DNA from: Plasmopara viticola
Taxonomy: Eukaryota; Oomycota; Peronosporomycetes; Peronosporales; Peronosporaceae
DNA: 64,000 nt
NCBI GenBank assembly: GCA_001695595.3
Contig: MBPM02000041.1
Coordinates: 124,001 to 188,000 of the forward strand
Direction of reading: 5' to 3'
Made by a program: the position numbers and the translations under genes. The notes under the pieces were generated by a model. That model was given only the letters and a program-made list of their open reading frames with translations, was not told where the DNA came from and did no database searches. Below are positions 46,490 to 57,912 of the stretch, piece after piece. The first letter of the stretch is position 1; every line of letters begins with the position of its first letter.

Positions 46490-48060
46490 CCTTAACAACA
46501 CGTTTGACAAGCTTTATAAGGACTTGTGGCTAACATCGGTGAAGCAGCTAAATCGCAATCTGCTAATCCAAACCGTTGGATGGTAAAGAACACAGACATT
46601 AAAAAAATTTGACCACGTCATCACTGAAATCTTTAGCGTCGTATTTAGCAATCTTAAGAACTTTTGTGAGGATTATGCGACTATTGCAACCGAGAAGCGA
46701 GGATCGAAGAACAAAGTTAAGGTTGCTTCAACTCTGTATTTCGAGCTTTGGAATAGGTTTCTGCCGCTTACAAAAGCGTTGAAAATTTTGTAAGTGTGGA
46801 CCAACGAAGGGCTTAGCGCTTATTACCAAACATAAGACCTCGTCAATGTAGCTTCCTGACCAACGTCGTACCCGATAACCCGAAGGAGACTTTGCAGAAT
46901 GAAGCGAGCGTTTATGGCCGAGCATATTACATCAAATAGGCCAATAAACGTTTTCTGCAGTGGCAAAACAAGACACACTGTCCTAAAGCAACAACCGATG
47001 TATATTACTTAGTAGCAACACCAACATCAAGCCCAGAAGCATGCTCAAATGCAATTTCGATTGCAAAAGGCTTACAAGTTCTTCGAGTTGTACGTCGCGC
47101 CAAGAGGCGAGCAGAAGAAGATGGACCCTTTCATTACATTGAAAGGTTATTCAAAGACATTTGATTACGAATCTTTGCAACAGGACAGTGCTACGCTAAC
47201 AAGCGCCACTCGATGGCAACACAGTCGTCCAACTATGGAACGAATATATCAAATTCAAGCAGGTTTGGATTGATCAAAACTGTTCCTTCATGCCGACTGC
47301 GAGCGCAAAAAAACATAATCGCCTTTAAAACACAATTGGGTACACGCTTCAAGCCTAATTATTTCAGCATATCTCTTTTAGTGCTGATCTCTTTATCTGA
47401 AGCAAAGAGACTCCATCCACGAGTACGTCTCAGGTCTTTATGTCCCAATTTGTAAGACATCACTGAATTTGAGAATACCAGAATGGATTACGGGAAGAGA
47501 CCCCGTAGCATATCAAGGATAAAAAACGAGCACTATTAAGCAGGCTATTAGAATTGCCTCCGACTTTTACTTTGTTCAACACTCGAAGTAATCACCTTGT
47601 GTATCCGCAAAGTCATTTGTGACAGTGCCAGTAAAATCAGGCCATCGTGCGAACAAGCCACGGCCATAGAAACTAATACATTGACTAGACTATGCTAGTA
47701 ACGCGGAATTATCTGCTGCCATGTACCGCTTCTAAAAGTGAGGGAGCAAATTGCAACAAAAGAAGCGCACTTTATACGCTCAAAGCAAAACCTATAGCTT
47801 TCAAAGACTTTGGTCACCCGACACCGTTGTGATCACCACCGGATGTAGTCTTATGGTGTAATTGAAGACTTGTTTATGAGACTTGAGCTCGAATTGACAA
47901 AAGGTGCGATTATGCAAGTAGACTTAAGCTACGATTAGGGTGTCCGCTACCCTGACAAACCGTGCACAAGACTCTGTATTAGCTAGTTTACGCTTAAAAT
48001 TGGGTGCATCTGTTTTTGAGATGTGGGTTGTGAACAAATTTATTTATCGTAAGGTGTACA
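46490..48060 (+). pseudogene. Ty3/gypsy gag-protease relic, copy C
   Basis: The same order of traces as copies A and B: D-K-L-Y-K-D-L-W near 46505-46530, a Gln/Leu/Lys patch near 47020-47080, and S-R-G-E-Q-K-K-type sequence at 47095-47125. A capsid-like patch T-R-F-K-P-N lies around 47335-47360. A protease-region trace with G-C-S-L lies near 47835-47860, followed by R-L-E-L-E-L-T-K-G. The zinc knuckle is not readable. It is the most decayed of the three gag copies. Confidence 0.55.
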
Positions 48061-48269
48061 TGAATTACACACACAAATCGCTTTAAAAGGCTAGACCTAG
48101 CTTTATTCTCGAACTCTTTCGAGAACGCGGCGTAGGCCAAGCTAGACTTTAATACTATCATGCCTATGACTGCTTACATTGAAGACCAGGACTGAATGCC
48201 CTAAGCTCCAAAGACACCTTTGTCAGTGCTGGCAAAAAAAGATTTTAAGTACCTAAAACCTAAGCAGCT

Positions 48270-50015
48270 AAACATAAATCAACTCGATGGACTTCTAAAG
48301 CGACTTATGTCCTCTAAAGAAGCTGTAAATGTCAAAGAATGCTTGGACGAAAGTCGAGAAAAAGCTTGACTAAATAAGTTAGCGTCATTTAATCATTCTA
48401 CAGCCCATGTAGCATCATTCATCCTTTTAAAATGATGAGGATGTGCGTATAAAATAATCGCTGTGGAATGTATATATGTTTTTTTGTTGTATGTGGTATT
48501 AAACCCAGTGCTCAGTACAAGGTTGTTCCGAATGTATCGTCAAGCCATGCATTTTTTCGCGATATATGTGTACTGCTGTACTATTCCGTTTATTATGGGT
48601 ATCAAGCAGTCGGCACCTTTCTTGTTTTAGAGCACATCGAGTTGATGACGAGTGCAAAGATCTTGAAAACAGCACCTTGCTTTCTTCTTTGCATTTCGAC
48701 AGAATCTGTTTGAATATCTCAACACTGCTTTTGTTGCAGTGACCATGGCGCCGACACGATACTTCGTGCCTAAAGATATTAATCTCGTGCCATCACCTCT
48801 ATATGGTCGAAATTCTATAAAAAGCATGTATGCATCACCTGTAAGTATTTGTAGTCTTAGAACGTTGTTATCTATTAAGGATATTGGATCTAAGACGCAG
48901 TGTGCGCTGCCTATAAATTTAATCTTAACTTTTTTGTCTAAAAGTGATGATAAATTTCGATCCTTAAAAGGAAAAATCACTTCATAGGCACCACATCCAC
49001 AAAAATTCTGGCTTTTAATTTAGCCACGAGCTCAGTAGCTTCGGGATTTTAAGGTTTAGATACTCTGACGCCTCTGCCAGTTTCTTCTGAAGAAGCGCAC
49101 CTGCTTCGAGACAACGGCCAGCTAAGCCGTCAATATCCCAATTCATTTCAAAAAAATTCGTCGACCACGGGATGGCTCGTGTTACTCAAAAATTGAGCTC
49201 GAATCGCATTCCCATTCTCTTCTACTGTAGCTACGCTACACGTTGTTGGACCCACCTAACGCTATGCTGCTCCACTCGTCTTGCCAACCTATGTCACTGG
49301 CTGGTGTGGAGCTTTGCTAACATCAACTGGTGCTACATTACCCATCTTTGAAGCTGTGATACACATGCTGTGTTGCAAATTTATGGTACTCACTAGTGTA
49401 AATATGGAGGTGGTGGCACTATGCTACCCTCGACACATTATACAGGGTAGCACTTCTATCCCTCTCATGAGTCAAGCAAGAAGCTCTACACCACTTCATA
49501 TCCGTAGCAATGCAAGACGTCATTGCAATTCTGCAAGGGTTGAAGCTGCCATACAGCAGTATCAGTGAGCACAAGAATGATTTACAAAGAGTTTTCAAGA
49601 TATAAAAAAATCGGCAGATAACGTGACCCTCGCGTCATTCCAAGAATGTTGACGCGACGAGATGAAGATATAAATCACCGGCGCTGGACCTGCTCGACTG
49701 CACTTACTTGATGGATCTAATCGATCGATGCCGCCATCATCGTGCAGCTCAGTGAGGTAAAATTATCAAAAGTGCACCTTTTGCTACCTAATACTCCAGA
49801 ATTAAAAAAAAATGAACACACAAGCAAATTTGGCCATGTCACCATACGCCGTTTTATCTTGAAAAGGAGTCTTTTACTTCCTTTTGAGCCATCTTAGAAT
49901 GAGTCGTGCGCTCGGTACTTCGTAGCCTAGAAACGCAAGTTATTGATACACTACAACGTTCAATTTGTGCACTATCTTGCTTTGTGCGTTGTTTTTAGTT
50001 GTCTAAATGTACAAG
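48270..50015. repeat. diverged segmental duplication, copy 2
   Basis: Same ordered landmarks as 27800-29440, in the same orientation. Copy 2 begins close behind gypsy copy C, whereas copy 1 has no gag relic directly upstream. A 117-codon minus frame at 48627-48980 is open here but not in copy 1, which argues against a conserved minus-strand gene. Confidence 0.55.
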
Positions 50016-52329
50016 TCCTACTAGGTATAAACAAAAGCGTGACTTAGTTTACATTTTTGGAGCACAGTGTAAGGACTTTTTGGATTAGCATAGACAAGGA
50101 TCTTGTACGAAGCTGAAGAATTCTGGCTTCGGTGTTAATAGTGGATTGGGTTGTACTGAAAAAGTGAATATGCTAAACGGTATCATCAAACTCACACATA
50201 CAAATCAGCAGAATGGGTCCAGTTCAAGATATACAATGCATATGAACGTGACAGGTGCATCCTCCGAGTTTTGCGACATCACGAACAACTCTCAGAGCAT
50301 TTTGCTGGGGTTGTCTTTTGCCGATAGCATTTTGTAGATAAGCCTCATCTGTGTCTGTTGGTTAGGTGGATGGCACTAAAGATGGTGCTGCCAGCCAAAA
50401 ATATAAAATTATGTCTTATTGAATTGACCTGAGAGGATGGCGTCATTAATAAAAGCGGGAGCAATTCACCACCCGCCCATAGAAGTCTTCATCAGGAGAT
50501 TCAAATTTCCATTACACACACACGCCGCCCTGCGGCTGCCTTAGAACAATTCATCTCATGCGATAAATCGGTTTAGAGGACGGCGAAATTGGCGCGTCGT
50601 ACAACCTCTCAAAAAAGAAAATAATCAAGTTTGAGTCGACCGCTCCTATCATTCAAATGTTTGACCAAAACGCTCAATAATGACATCAACAGCGTCGCGA
50701 GCTACGTCTTATAAGGATTTTAAAGAAGCCCAATCTATAGTAGAGTCCAAAACGCTGTTTGCATTCTCAGTTCGCATTCTCATGTCGCGGTAGCAGCTCC
50801 TCTATATCGACTGCGTATATGGCGCTCGTAATCGCAATGCAATTTAGAAAATTAAGCTTTCTGGACAGATTAAACATCGATTACGAGTAGCTCTAATTTA
50901 GCTTTTTAAGCCCATTTTTATCGGTCATAAAATCTATTTTTGGCCGGTTTATGCTTTCATTTTCGGTAAATTTACCGCTAATCAGTCTTGTTTAATTTTT
51001 TTGGCTTGTTCAAGGCTTTATAGATTAAGTTCAGAGCACATGGACAGTTTTGTGTTATAATTTGTGCACATTTAGGGTCAGTAAAGTGGTAGATCATTTA
51101 CGCTCGTGAGATACTTTAAGTACACAGCTCAATAATGCTACCTAAGCTTTTTACCTTTCTATATGAGCAATTGACATGGGATATTACCTCACACAGTAAC
51201 AATCAAAAGAAAGAACAAGTAAGATAATACTGCCCATATGCTCGTGAGGTATGTTCATCGTATGTACAATGCTTTGAGACCAAGTTGAAGATGCTCTTTG
51301 TTTAAGAACTAAGAAAGCGACAGTGAATCAGTAATTTTTGCATCGAAAACTCTTTCTTCTATAGACATATGTTCCTCCCGTCAAAGCGGGTTATGCCCTA
51401 AACAAATATCTTTTTAAATCCGTGAAAACATTGAGCGTGAAAGAGACTTTGGCGTAGAAAGCCCATGACCACTGTAAAAGCGTATGGGTGGTGCAAACCC
51501 CCCAAATAGAGTTTTTTTTAAAGAAGGTGGTCAGTGGGTTCTTAATCTTAACTCACGCTTTCTATGCCTGATATAAAAAATCTGTCAACTTTAAAGCAAT
51601 TAGCATTGAATTCCCAATGATGAAGAAATCTAGATCTTGTATAGGCGGATACAAGAGTCAATGAGTTGCTTGTAGAGTGTCTCTGCAGCAATCACACACG
51701 CTTTACGTTGCTAACGGCATACACAAAGTATTCAAGGATTGCGCATAGTTTAAAAAGCATTATTAAGCGACGAATCGGTATAACAATGATGCAAAGCGTC
51801 TAATCGAATTTTGCTGTTAGGTATAATTAAGCATACTTTGATGTTGAACGGCGTTAAATCGCGAGTGCCTCAAGTCCAGCATTTAAAACCACCCCGATTA
51901 AATTAATAAACGACTCGAAAACCCGCTGGTGACCTGGTGACTAGCGTCGGCTCCAGCTACGCTTATTATATAGATGATTGACATGTATACGTCGTCGCAC
52001 GTGACTGCAAGCTCAGAATCTCTTCATGTTAAAGAAAATCGAATGGAATTGAAATTGTATTTATATTTGTATTTGTATTTGTATTTGTCGCTTCATAGTT
52101 GTTTGAAAAAGAAATTAAAAATAAACATAGGTCTTGCGGAGAAACATTTTTTTCGTTAATCTAATGTGCTGACCAATTATACAAACAGTCTCTGAAGATT
52201 GGCTGGTCACAATTGTTGCTCTCAAACTGTTGTTAACATTGTCCCGGTCACAAGTTTAAAGCCAGTAATCGCCAAAGTTCCAAAGTTCTTTAAGCTGACA
52301 AATTTGCTATTGCACATGTAGTGTAACAC
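50016..52329. other. no recognisable gene
   Basis: 2.3 kb without supported coding sequence. A 63-codon Ser/Asn/Gly-rich frame at 50146-50337 (+) is protein-like but unrecognised. A TTTGTA microsatellite lies at 52055-52088. Confidence 0.35.
52055..52088 (+). repeat. TTTGTA-type microsatellite
   Basis: About five and a half hexamer units, one of them imperfect (TTTATA). A simple-sequence tract without visible function. Confidence 0.8.
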
Positions 52330-52582
52330 AGTAGCTGAGGAAGCTGGTTAAAGTCATTCGTTGGACGAGGCTGAGTTGCGGGCGGAGGAGTGTTTGTTGC
52401 TTAAAGCAAATTAAAAAGCAATATTAGTTTGAGAGCTCTTATGACTTGTTTTTTTGTCAGATCGCTCTCAACCATCGACCGCTACCTTTTTAAAAGCAAT
52501 CATTGTTCTTTACTCCATCTGGCTTTTCTGATATCCTGATTACTCTCAGCCAATAAAGTCTCTTAGTTCTCAAAGAATGTGG
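52330..52582 (-). repeat. Ty3/gypsy 3' LTR, inverted copy
   Basis: On the minus strand: 'gagactttattggctgag', 'aaaagccagatggagtaaaga', 'gtcataagagctctc', 'ttgctttaagcaacaaac', 'caactcagcctcgtcc'. These match the LTR landmarks of copies A and 54405. It lies directly behind a minus-strand integrase/chromodomain relic, so it is the 3' LTR of that element. Confidence 0.65.
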
Positions 52583-52584
52583 GA

Positions 52585-53692
52585 CATAACTTCCGGTCGG
52601 AAGCCGTATAACTGCCTTTTTCTATGGTCAGTACATATGCAAATGTAGCCGCAACCGGCAAAACCGTCAGAATCGACAGTTACGTCACATGAAACCTCCA
52701 AAAGATGCCTTTTCAAAAGAGAGAGCTCATCTTTTTGGATTCCCAGTAGAGGCCGATGAGTCCAGAAATCCGCTTCAGATTCTCCCCGGGCTCCCAAAAG
52801 GCTGTTTTCTTGGTTTCATTAAGCCACCAAACTTTGTACTGTATGTTTCCTTTGTACTTACAATGTCCAATTACGGCTTGAACGAGTTGTCTCTCGTAGC
52901 CATCGACCGGCATGACTCTATTCGTCTTTTGTCAGCGCTTGGGATTGTTGCGGTACGGCTCCAGCACTGAAATGTAAACACTGGGTGCAGCTTCAATTCC
53001 TTCGATATTTCCAACTCATAGGAATCTCGTGAAACTTTCTTCACGATAGGAAATGAGCGAATATATATTGGCGCGACTTTCTTCGACTGAGCAAAATCTT
53101 TGTGACGGACACTCACATTCTGACCGTCTTAACCATCAGATCTTCAACTCGGGAGTCTTGGACGAATTTAACTTGTCATAATTGTACTTCACGCACTCTT
53201 ATGCTTCGCTCATCTGTCCAGTGCGACCTTCTGTAACAATTCTTGACGTAGTAGAAACCCTTGTGCTTTTTTCTAAGCTTACAAAATTTTGGATCTGATG
53301 TCACATCATCCGGTATAAGAAGAATTTATCCTAGTTTCAATTCGAACGGTGAAATTTCGATTGTAGAGCGTACGCGTAAATTGCAGGCTAGCTCAGCCAA
53401 ATGCAAAAAAACATACCAATCATTCTGTGCTAGGTTGACGACACCTCGGAGGTAATCTTTAATAGGACAATTAGTCTTTTCTGTCCGTCAATCCGTTTGT
53501 GCCTAAAGAACAAGGCCAAATTGTGTCGAGTTTTCACAATAGACGCGATTGCTTGCCATAACTCACGTGTGAATTTATTATCTCGGTCGGACACTATGGT
53601 CTTTGGTATGCCATGGTCCTTCTTCATGAGGACCTTTGCGATTTCTGCAGCATTGTACTTTGTTCTCTTAGCGGTGAACATGGCCTGTTCCG
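52585..53692 (-). pseudogene. Ty3/gypsy chromovirus integrase-chromodomain relic (-)
   Basis: In minus-strand order: integrase core with A-E-I-A-K-V, H-G-I-P-K-T-I-V-S-D-R-D-N-K-F (second catalytic Asp) and the degraded D-G-Q region (53690-53430). Then comes the C-terminal module with Y-I-R-S-F-P-I-V-K-K-V and Y-E-L-E-I ... L-H-P-V-F (53090-52980). Next is a chromodomain with G-N-I-Q-Y-K-V-W-W-L and F-W-E-P-G-E-N-L (about 52860-52780). A C-terminal chromodomain defines chromoviruses and binds histone marks to steer insertion. The frame is broken at least three times. The copy starts abruptly at about 53692, where a second copy runs the other way. Confidence 0.75.
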
Positions 53693-53696
53693 CTTA

Positions 53697-54260
53697 GCGA
53701 ATCCAAATTACACAAAATGAAAAAATCAGAACAAGACTTTTTACTATGTCAAAAAACGTGTCTCAAGGTCGCACAGGACAGGATGAGTACAGCATAAGAT
53801 CGTATGAAGTACTATTATGACGAGAATAGACGTGTTTAAGCCTTCCAAGTTGGCGATACGGTGCTTATGGACGACAATAATATCCTCTGGATGTCCGTCA
53901 CAAAGAGTTAGACCGTCAAAGAAACTCGCTTCAAGAAATATAGATCCATTTCCGATCATAAAGAAAGCTTCGCGATTTTCCTATGAGTTGGGAGTGATTG
54001 GAACTGCATTCAGTGTTCCCCAACATACTTTTGAAGCCGTATCACAAAGACCCCAAGCGTCGGCAAATGGTGCTCCGTGCAAATCTTGTTGAGTCGTAAT
54101 AGGACAATTAAAGCACATGGGAAACATACAGTACAAAGTTTGGTTGCTTGGTAAAACCAAGAAGGAAGCCGCTTGGAAGCTCATAATCTAAAGCAGATTT
54201 TTCCGCTCTTCTATCTCTATTGGATCTACAAAGAGGAGTCCCATCCTTAAGGTAAGGCAA
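53697..54260 (+). pseudogene. Ty3/gypsy integrase C-terminus-chromodomain relic (+)
   Basis: On the plus strand: K-Y-Y-Y-D-E-N-R-R-V and F-Q-V-G-D-T-V-L-M-D (about 53800-53875), then a degraded C-terminal strand module. A chromodomain trace follows with N-I-Q-Y-K-V-W-L-type and A-A-W-K sequence (about 54120-54180). It is homologous to the minus-strand copy at 52585-53692 but points the opposite way. An LTR-like region follows at 54405. Confidence 0.65.
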
Positions 54261-54404
54261 TTTCTTGAAGGAATATCATGGTACAAAACCATCGTCGCAA
54301 ACAGAGTTGCCTTTTCCGGCTATCACGCTATATAGTTAAATATCTATAAAATTCATATGCATGAGTACTAATCATTGGAATGAAATATGGAACACAAGAG
54401 AATG

Positions 54405-54720
54405 TCGGATGTCCCATAATCATTGGATCTCAGGAGACCTTATTGGCTGAAACGTTTTAAAGATGTGTTGGAAGCCAGATGGAGTAAAGAAGAATGATAG
54501 CTTCCAGACGGTAGTAGTTAATGTCTGAGAGCCATTGGTTGGGCTGTAGCAAGAAATTATGTCGTTAGAGCTTTCTATTACTTTACCATATCTCAATTTA
54601 CTTTAAGCAACAAACTTTCCTCCTGATTCACCGACTTTACCCCGCTCGCACCTCAGCCTTATCTGACGATCGACATTTAATAAGTTTCCTACGCGACTGT
54701 GTAACACAAGATCTTTCTGC
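54405..54720 (+). repeat. Ty3/gypsy 3' LTR (+)
   Basis: Landmarks 'tgtcccataatcattgg', 'gaccttattggctga', 'agccagatggagtaaaga', 'ggctgtagcaaga', 'tttaagcaacaaac', 'caccgactttaccccgctcgcacctcagcct' and 'gcgactgtgtaacac', as in copy A. Behind a plus-strand chromodomain relic, it is that element's 3' LTR. Confidence 0.65.
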
Positions 54721-55316
54721 GTTTGATTCCTTCCAACAATGCGTACTGAGATTTCTCTCGAACTTTTTTTGAGCTCCAAAGTAGCTCTGCGAAGTGTAAA
54801 ATTTGACCATTCTACCTTAAGTCCTCTTATGAAAATACTGTCAGATTTGAGCCTGCGTCCGATTTAGTTACATGACCATTAATCATATCAACTGCCTCGT
54901 CTCGGAGTCATTTTTACTCATTGCTGGGATCATTCCTTCTTTGGTCACCGGTAGTATTTTGAAGGTTGTGATCTTGGTAAAGCTTTTACATGAAAGCGCA
55001 TTTAAAAGACAACACTATTTGACTTACCTGATCCACTGGGAGAGGTCACCCACATGCGAAATGACAGTTCAAAGTATCCGTTCCGAAGAGTTTTTCAAAC
55101 TTGACTTCGGTATAGTTTCGTAGGAACTATTGTATTGTGATAAAAAATGTCTCTCTCTCCAGTCGCCAATTGTCTGCTATACAAAAGCTTTGGGCTCATT
55201 CAATAGCAAACACAAGTAAGTACAAATGATCAAAGATATTCAGGACATGATGGAGTTGGGACGCCCTCTGCTAAAATTGTGATTTGCAATACGAATTGTC
55301 AATTACTTATTATTAA
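54721..55316. other. no recognisable gene
   Basis: An 83-codon frame at 54872-55123 (+) is hydrophobic at its N-terminal end but unrecognised. The last 100 bases before 55317 may be decayed sequence of the fibre-like relic. Confidence 0.3.
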
Positions 55317-55960
55317 TCGGGTCTTGATTATGTTTCTGGCGTTACTCTTGGCGATTCTAGTGCAAGTAAGGCGCTTGTTCTTGAATCAAGCAGTATTAAT
55401 TTTCTATCTGCTTCAATAATCATTGGGACTATTCAAACCGCTGCTCAACCAAACATCGCGTTTCTTGGAGATTAAGCTCTGCCATCTTAACCAACAACCG
55501 CGAACGGAACACGCTAATTGGTCTCACAAATACTACTCCATCATCAAGTTGTTACAGAATTTTGGTGGAGCTCAAGATATTGGTAGCACCATAGAACATC
55601 AATTAGCCTTTATAACGATAATGAGCAAGGAGATCCATACAGAAACTCAATTATACAATACTACATAACAATGGAACTGCAATGACAGCTGATTCCAATA
55701 AACTAGATTACATGGAATTAGCAATTTCCAGTCGTCAAAGAAAATGACACTGAAGTATTGTTCTCATGACCTTTAACCCAACGAGCACAAATAAGTTAAG
55801 TTTATACAACGGAAGAAAAAATAGTGATATTATGAACATTTCACAGTGTCAAAATTAATATCAATCAAGTTCATTTGCAGGCGGTATTACAGCTACAAGG
55901 GCCGATTTGTTTCATAGTAGTCGAAACGATAAGCCAACTGAAGGCTTCGCATCTCGGACG
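55317..55960 (+). pseudogene. fibre-type repeat protein relic of virus-like origin (+)
   Basis: The plus frame 55317-55470 is open and clear: L-D-Y-V-S-G-V-T-L-G, then S-A-S-K-A-L-V-L-E-S-S-S-I-N, then G-T-I-Q-T-A-A-Q-P-N-I-A. Such 'A-S-K-A-L-V-L' plus 'T-A-A-Q-P-N-I' repeats are what I know from tail-fibre-like proteins of phages and large DNA viruses and from their integrated relatives. After a stop, a second frame gives L-T-N-T-T-P-S-S-S and further Leu/Gly patches, and later A-D-S-N-K-L-D-Y-M-E-L near 55690. Stops and frame changes show decay. The related minus-strand relic at 0.9-2.7 kb shares the A-A-S-K-A element. Confidence 0.6.
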
Positions 55961-56761
55961 CATAGATTTTGTTCCTTTTAAAAGCGGATTTCCGCACACA
56001 TACACTTACACCATCTTTACTTTGTTTGTGACACTGTGAATAAAATGACCAATACGCCATACACTACTTCATTTGGAACAACTCTATTACATTAAGCCCT
56101 GGAAACGTTTACATCAAAGCATCCAATGAACTCGATGGTAAATTTGATAAATTCTGATATGCCCATTATTATGGAATCGCTAAAAGATTTTTTAATTATG
56201 TTGGTCATTAGCCGTGTTATGGAAATCTTTCGTCCACAGTTACGCACATATTCGACACCTCAATACAGACAAAGGTGATTGATAATGCTGTGCAAAAACT
56301 TCAACCAGACTACCAATCCTTTAAATAGACGATTTCGTAGGCTCTGCTGCTACTTATAAAGAACACGGGATCACTTCGAGCCGATTTGAGCGCATGTGAT
56401 TTTCACCCTTGACATGAGAATCATGCGCTACGCTCTTACACCTGTACAATCACCTAAAAGGAAAGGTAAAGTGTCGATTATTAACGTCAAGCCGACGACT
56501 AAATCTGACAAAGATGTTCTTCGGTGAACACCCGAAAAATGCACCACAACTTCGAGCGGAGAGTTCACCAAGGTCATAATAGGGGCACCTCAGCACGCAC
56601 AGCCTCTGAGAGCAGAGTGTCAGAGTATACCGTCACTATATTTCATGTATGATGTAGCGGCTTTAGCGGCTTGATTAGACAATTCCAACGGCTTCAGCGA
56701 CCATGATTGGGTCACAATGCTCTAGACATGTGTGCCTAACACGACTTGTTCGCATGAAATC
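55961..56761. other. no recognisable gene
   Basis: AT-rich spacer. It may include more decayed fibre-like sequence but nothing can be supported. Confidence 0.3.
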
Positions 56762-56958
56762 GATAACGGACTCTGCTGAGCAAAACCGGTATATTATTAT
56801 TTGCTAGAGATGAAAATCGGCATAATCTATTCAAATCCTCTGACAGCACATATGCGGAAAATCTAACCATTTCACAACTTTAGACGGAACAACAATAGTG
56901 TCGATAACATAAGATATAGATATAAACTGGTCGTTGGCCACTGTGCTATCAGGGTTGC
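56762..56958 (+). repeat. ~200-bp dispersed repeat, copy 1
   Basis: Begins GATAACGGACTCTGCTGAGC and ends CAGGGTTGC. It aligns along its whole length with 58576-58790 (about 85 percent by eye, with one insertion in copy 2). It continues uninterrupted into TATCCATC, which represents the unoccupied version of the copia insertion site in copy 2. Confidence 0.85.
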
Positions 56959-57153
56959 TATCCATCAACGAAATTTTGCCCCTAAAGTCATTTCTTAGTA
57001 AAACACGAATTGAGGCTTCAATGCGTGCTAATTGAAAGGAAAGAACGCGTCATCACAAATGACCTTTCAACGTATTCTAGAGATTTGTGTCAAGTACGGG
57101 TGAATGTCGTGATGGGTGATGCCACCGTCATGTGAAACAACTAAAGTTCGTCC

Positions 57154-57170
57154 TTCACTCTCACATTTAC
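57154..57170 (+). promoter_or_regulatory. oomycete INR + FPR core promoter of the secreted protein gene
   Basis: TTCACTCT matches the initiator consensus YTCANTYY, and after a two-base CA spacer CATTTAC matches the FPR consensus MWTTTNC. The predicted start site is the A at 57157, giving an 87-nt leader to the ATG at 57244. 14 of 17 bases equal the element upstream of the transglutaminase-like gene. Confidence 0.75.
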
Positions 57171-57243
57171 ATCCAGCATCTCCAGCACCTCCACCACCTT
57201 CTGTCTCGGCTTCTAGCTTTTACCTTCTCGATCAAAGTTGACC

Positions 57244-57912
57244 ATGAAAAGTGCTGCCGCTTTCGCTACCTTTCTCACACTGAGTGTATTCGTTGCCACA
57301 ACGGAAGTTCAAGGTACACCAGGCCTTCGTGGTCTGCGATCACTCGCTGATAACCAATCAACTGAGCGTAGTGAGAGCAGAAAGGATCACTACAACCACC
57401 ACCGGCCCGTCAAGAAAGTCATCAAGAAAGTCAAAAAAATTGCCATTCCTGTTCCCGTGGCGGTGCCGCAGTATATTCCAGTCCCAATCAGCGGTCCGTC
57501 TTCGGTGGTTGCTAGCTCCAACACTGCTGTTGTGGGTTCGTCCAATAATGTTGTCGCAGCCTCTGGTGCTGGATCAGTTGGATCGGGTGTATCAGGGCCC
57601 GGTGGTGTGACTCCCGCTCCGACGGCAATGACCGGACGACCAGTGGCAACCCCTGCGCCTACTACATCGGTACCGTCAAGCCTAGTAAATACAGACACTT
57701 CTGATAATCAATTACGACCAACACCAGTAGCTGCTTCCCAAGGTGGTGGGATAGGAAGCAATTTGGCTGGTGGATCTGGCAATAGTGTATCAATGAGTGG
57801 CTTTGGCGGTGGGAATCCAATGGGTACTATCGGTAACAGCATGTTCGGCGGTCGTGGTGCAAATACTGGCAATGGCTTCAACGGAATCGGCAACAATGGC
57901 TTCGGCCAGTAG
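57244..57912 (+). CDS. secreted RxLR-like, proline/glycine-rich protein, ends at in-frame TAG
   Basis: 222 codons from the ATG at 57244 (context GACCATGA) to a TAG at 57910. Signal peptide about 1-24 (ending V-Q-G). Right after it lies R29-G30-L31-R32, an exact RxLR match, with only a weak acidic follow-up (S-T-E-R-S-E-S-R, 39-46) instead of a clear dEER. Residues 52-68 are a basic Lys/Val/Ile stretch and 69-82 Pro/Val-rich. From 83 on the protein is low-complexity Ser/Gly/Val/Asn, turning to Gly/Asn/Phe-rich after 165. RxLR proteins are delivered to host cells, but the motif here is very close to the signal cleavage site and the rest looks like a glycine-rich wall or matrix protein, so effector function is uncertain. 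The frame stays open for 56 codons past the TAG. A strong INR-FPR promoter precedes it. Confidence 0.75.
   Translation: MKSAAAFATFLTLSVFVATTEVQGTPGLRGLRSLADNQSTERSESRKDHYNHHRPVKKVIKKVKKIAIPVPVAVPQYIPVPISGPSSVVASSNTAVVGSSNNVVAASGAGSVGSGVSGPGGVTPAPTAMTGRPVATPAPTTSVPSSLVNTDTSDNQLRPTPVAASQGGGIGSNLAGGSGNSVSMSGFGGGNPMGTIGNSMFGGRGANTGNGFNGIGNNGFGQ

Noticed and set aside
48627..48980. 117-codon minus-strand frame in segmental duplication copy 2
   Set aside because: The homologous sequence in copy 1 does not keep the frame, and the frame lacks an ATG at its beginning.
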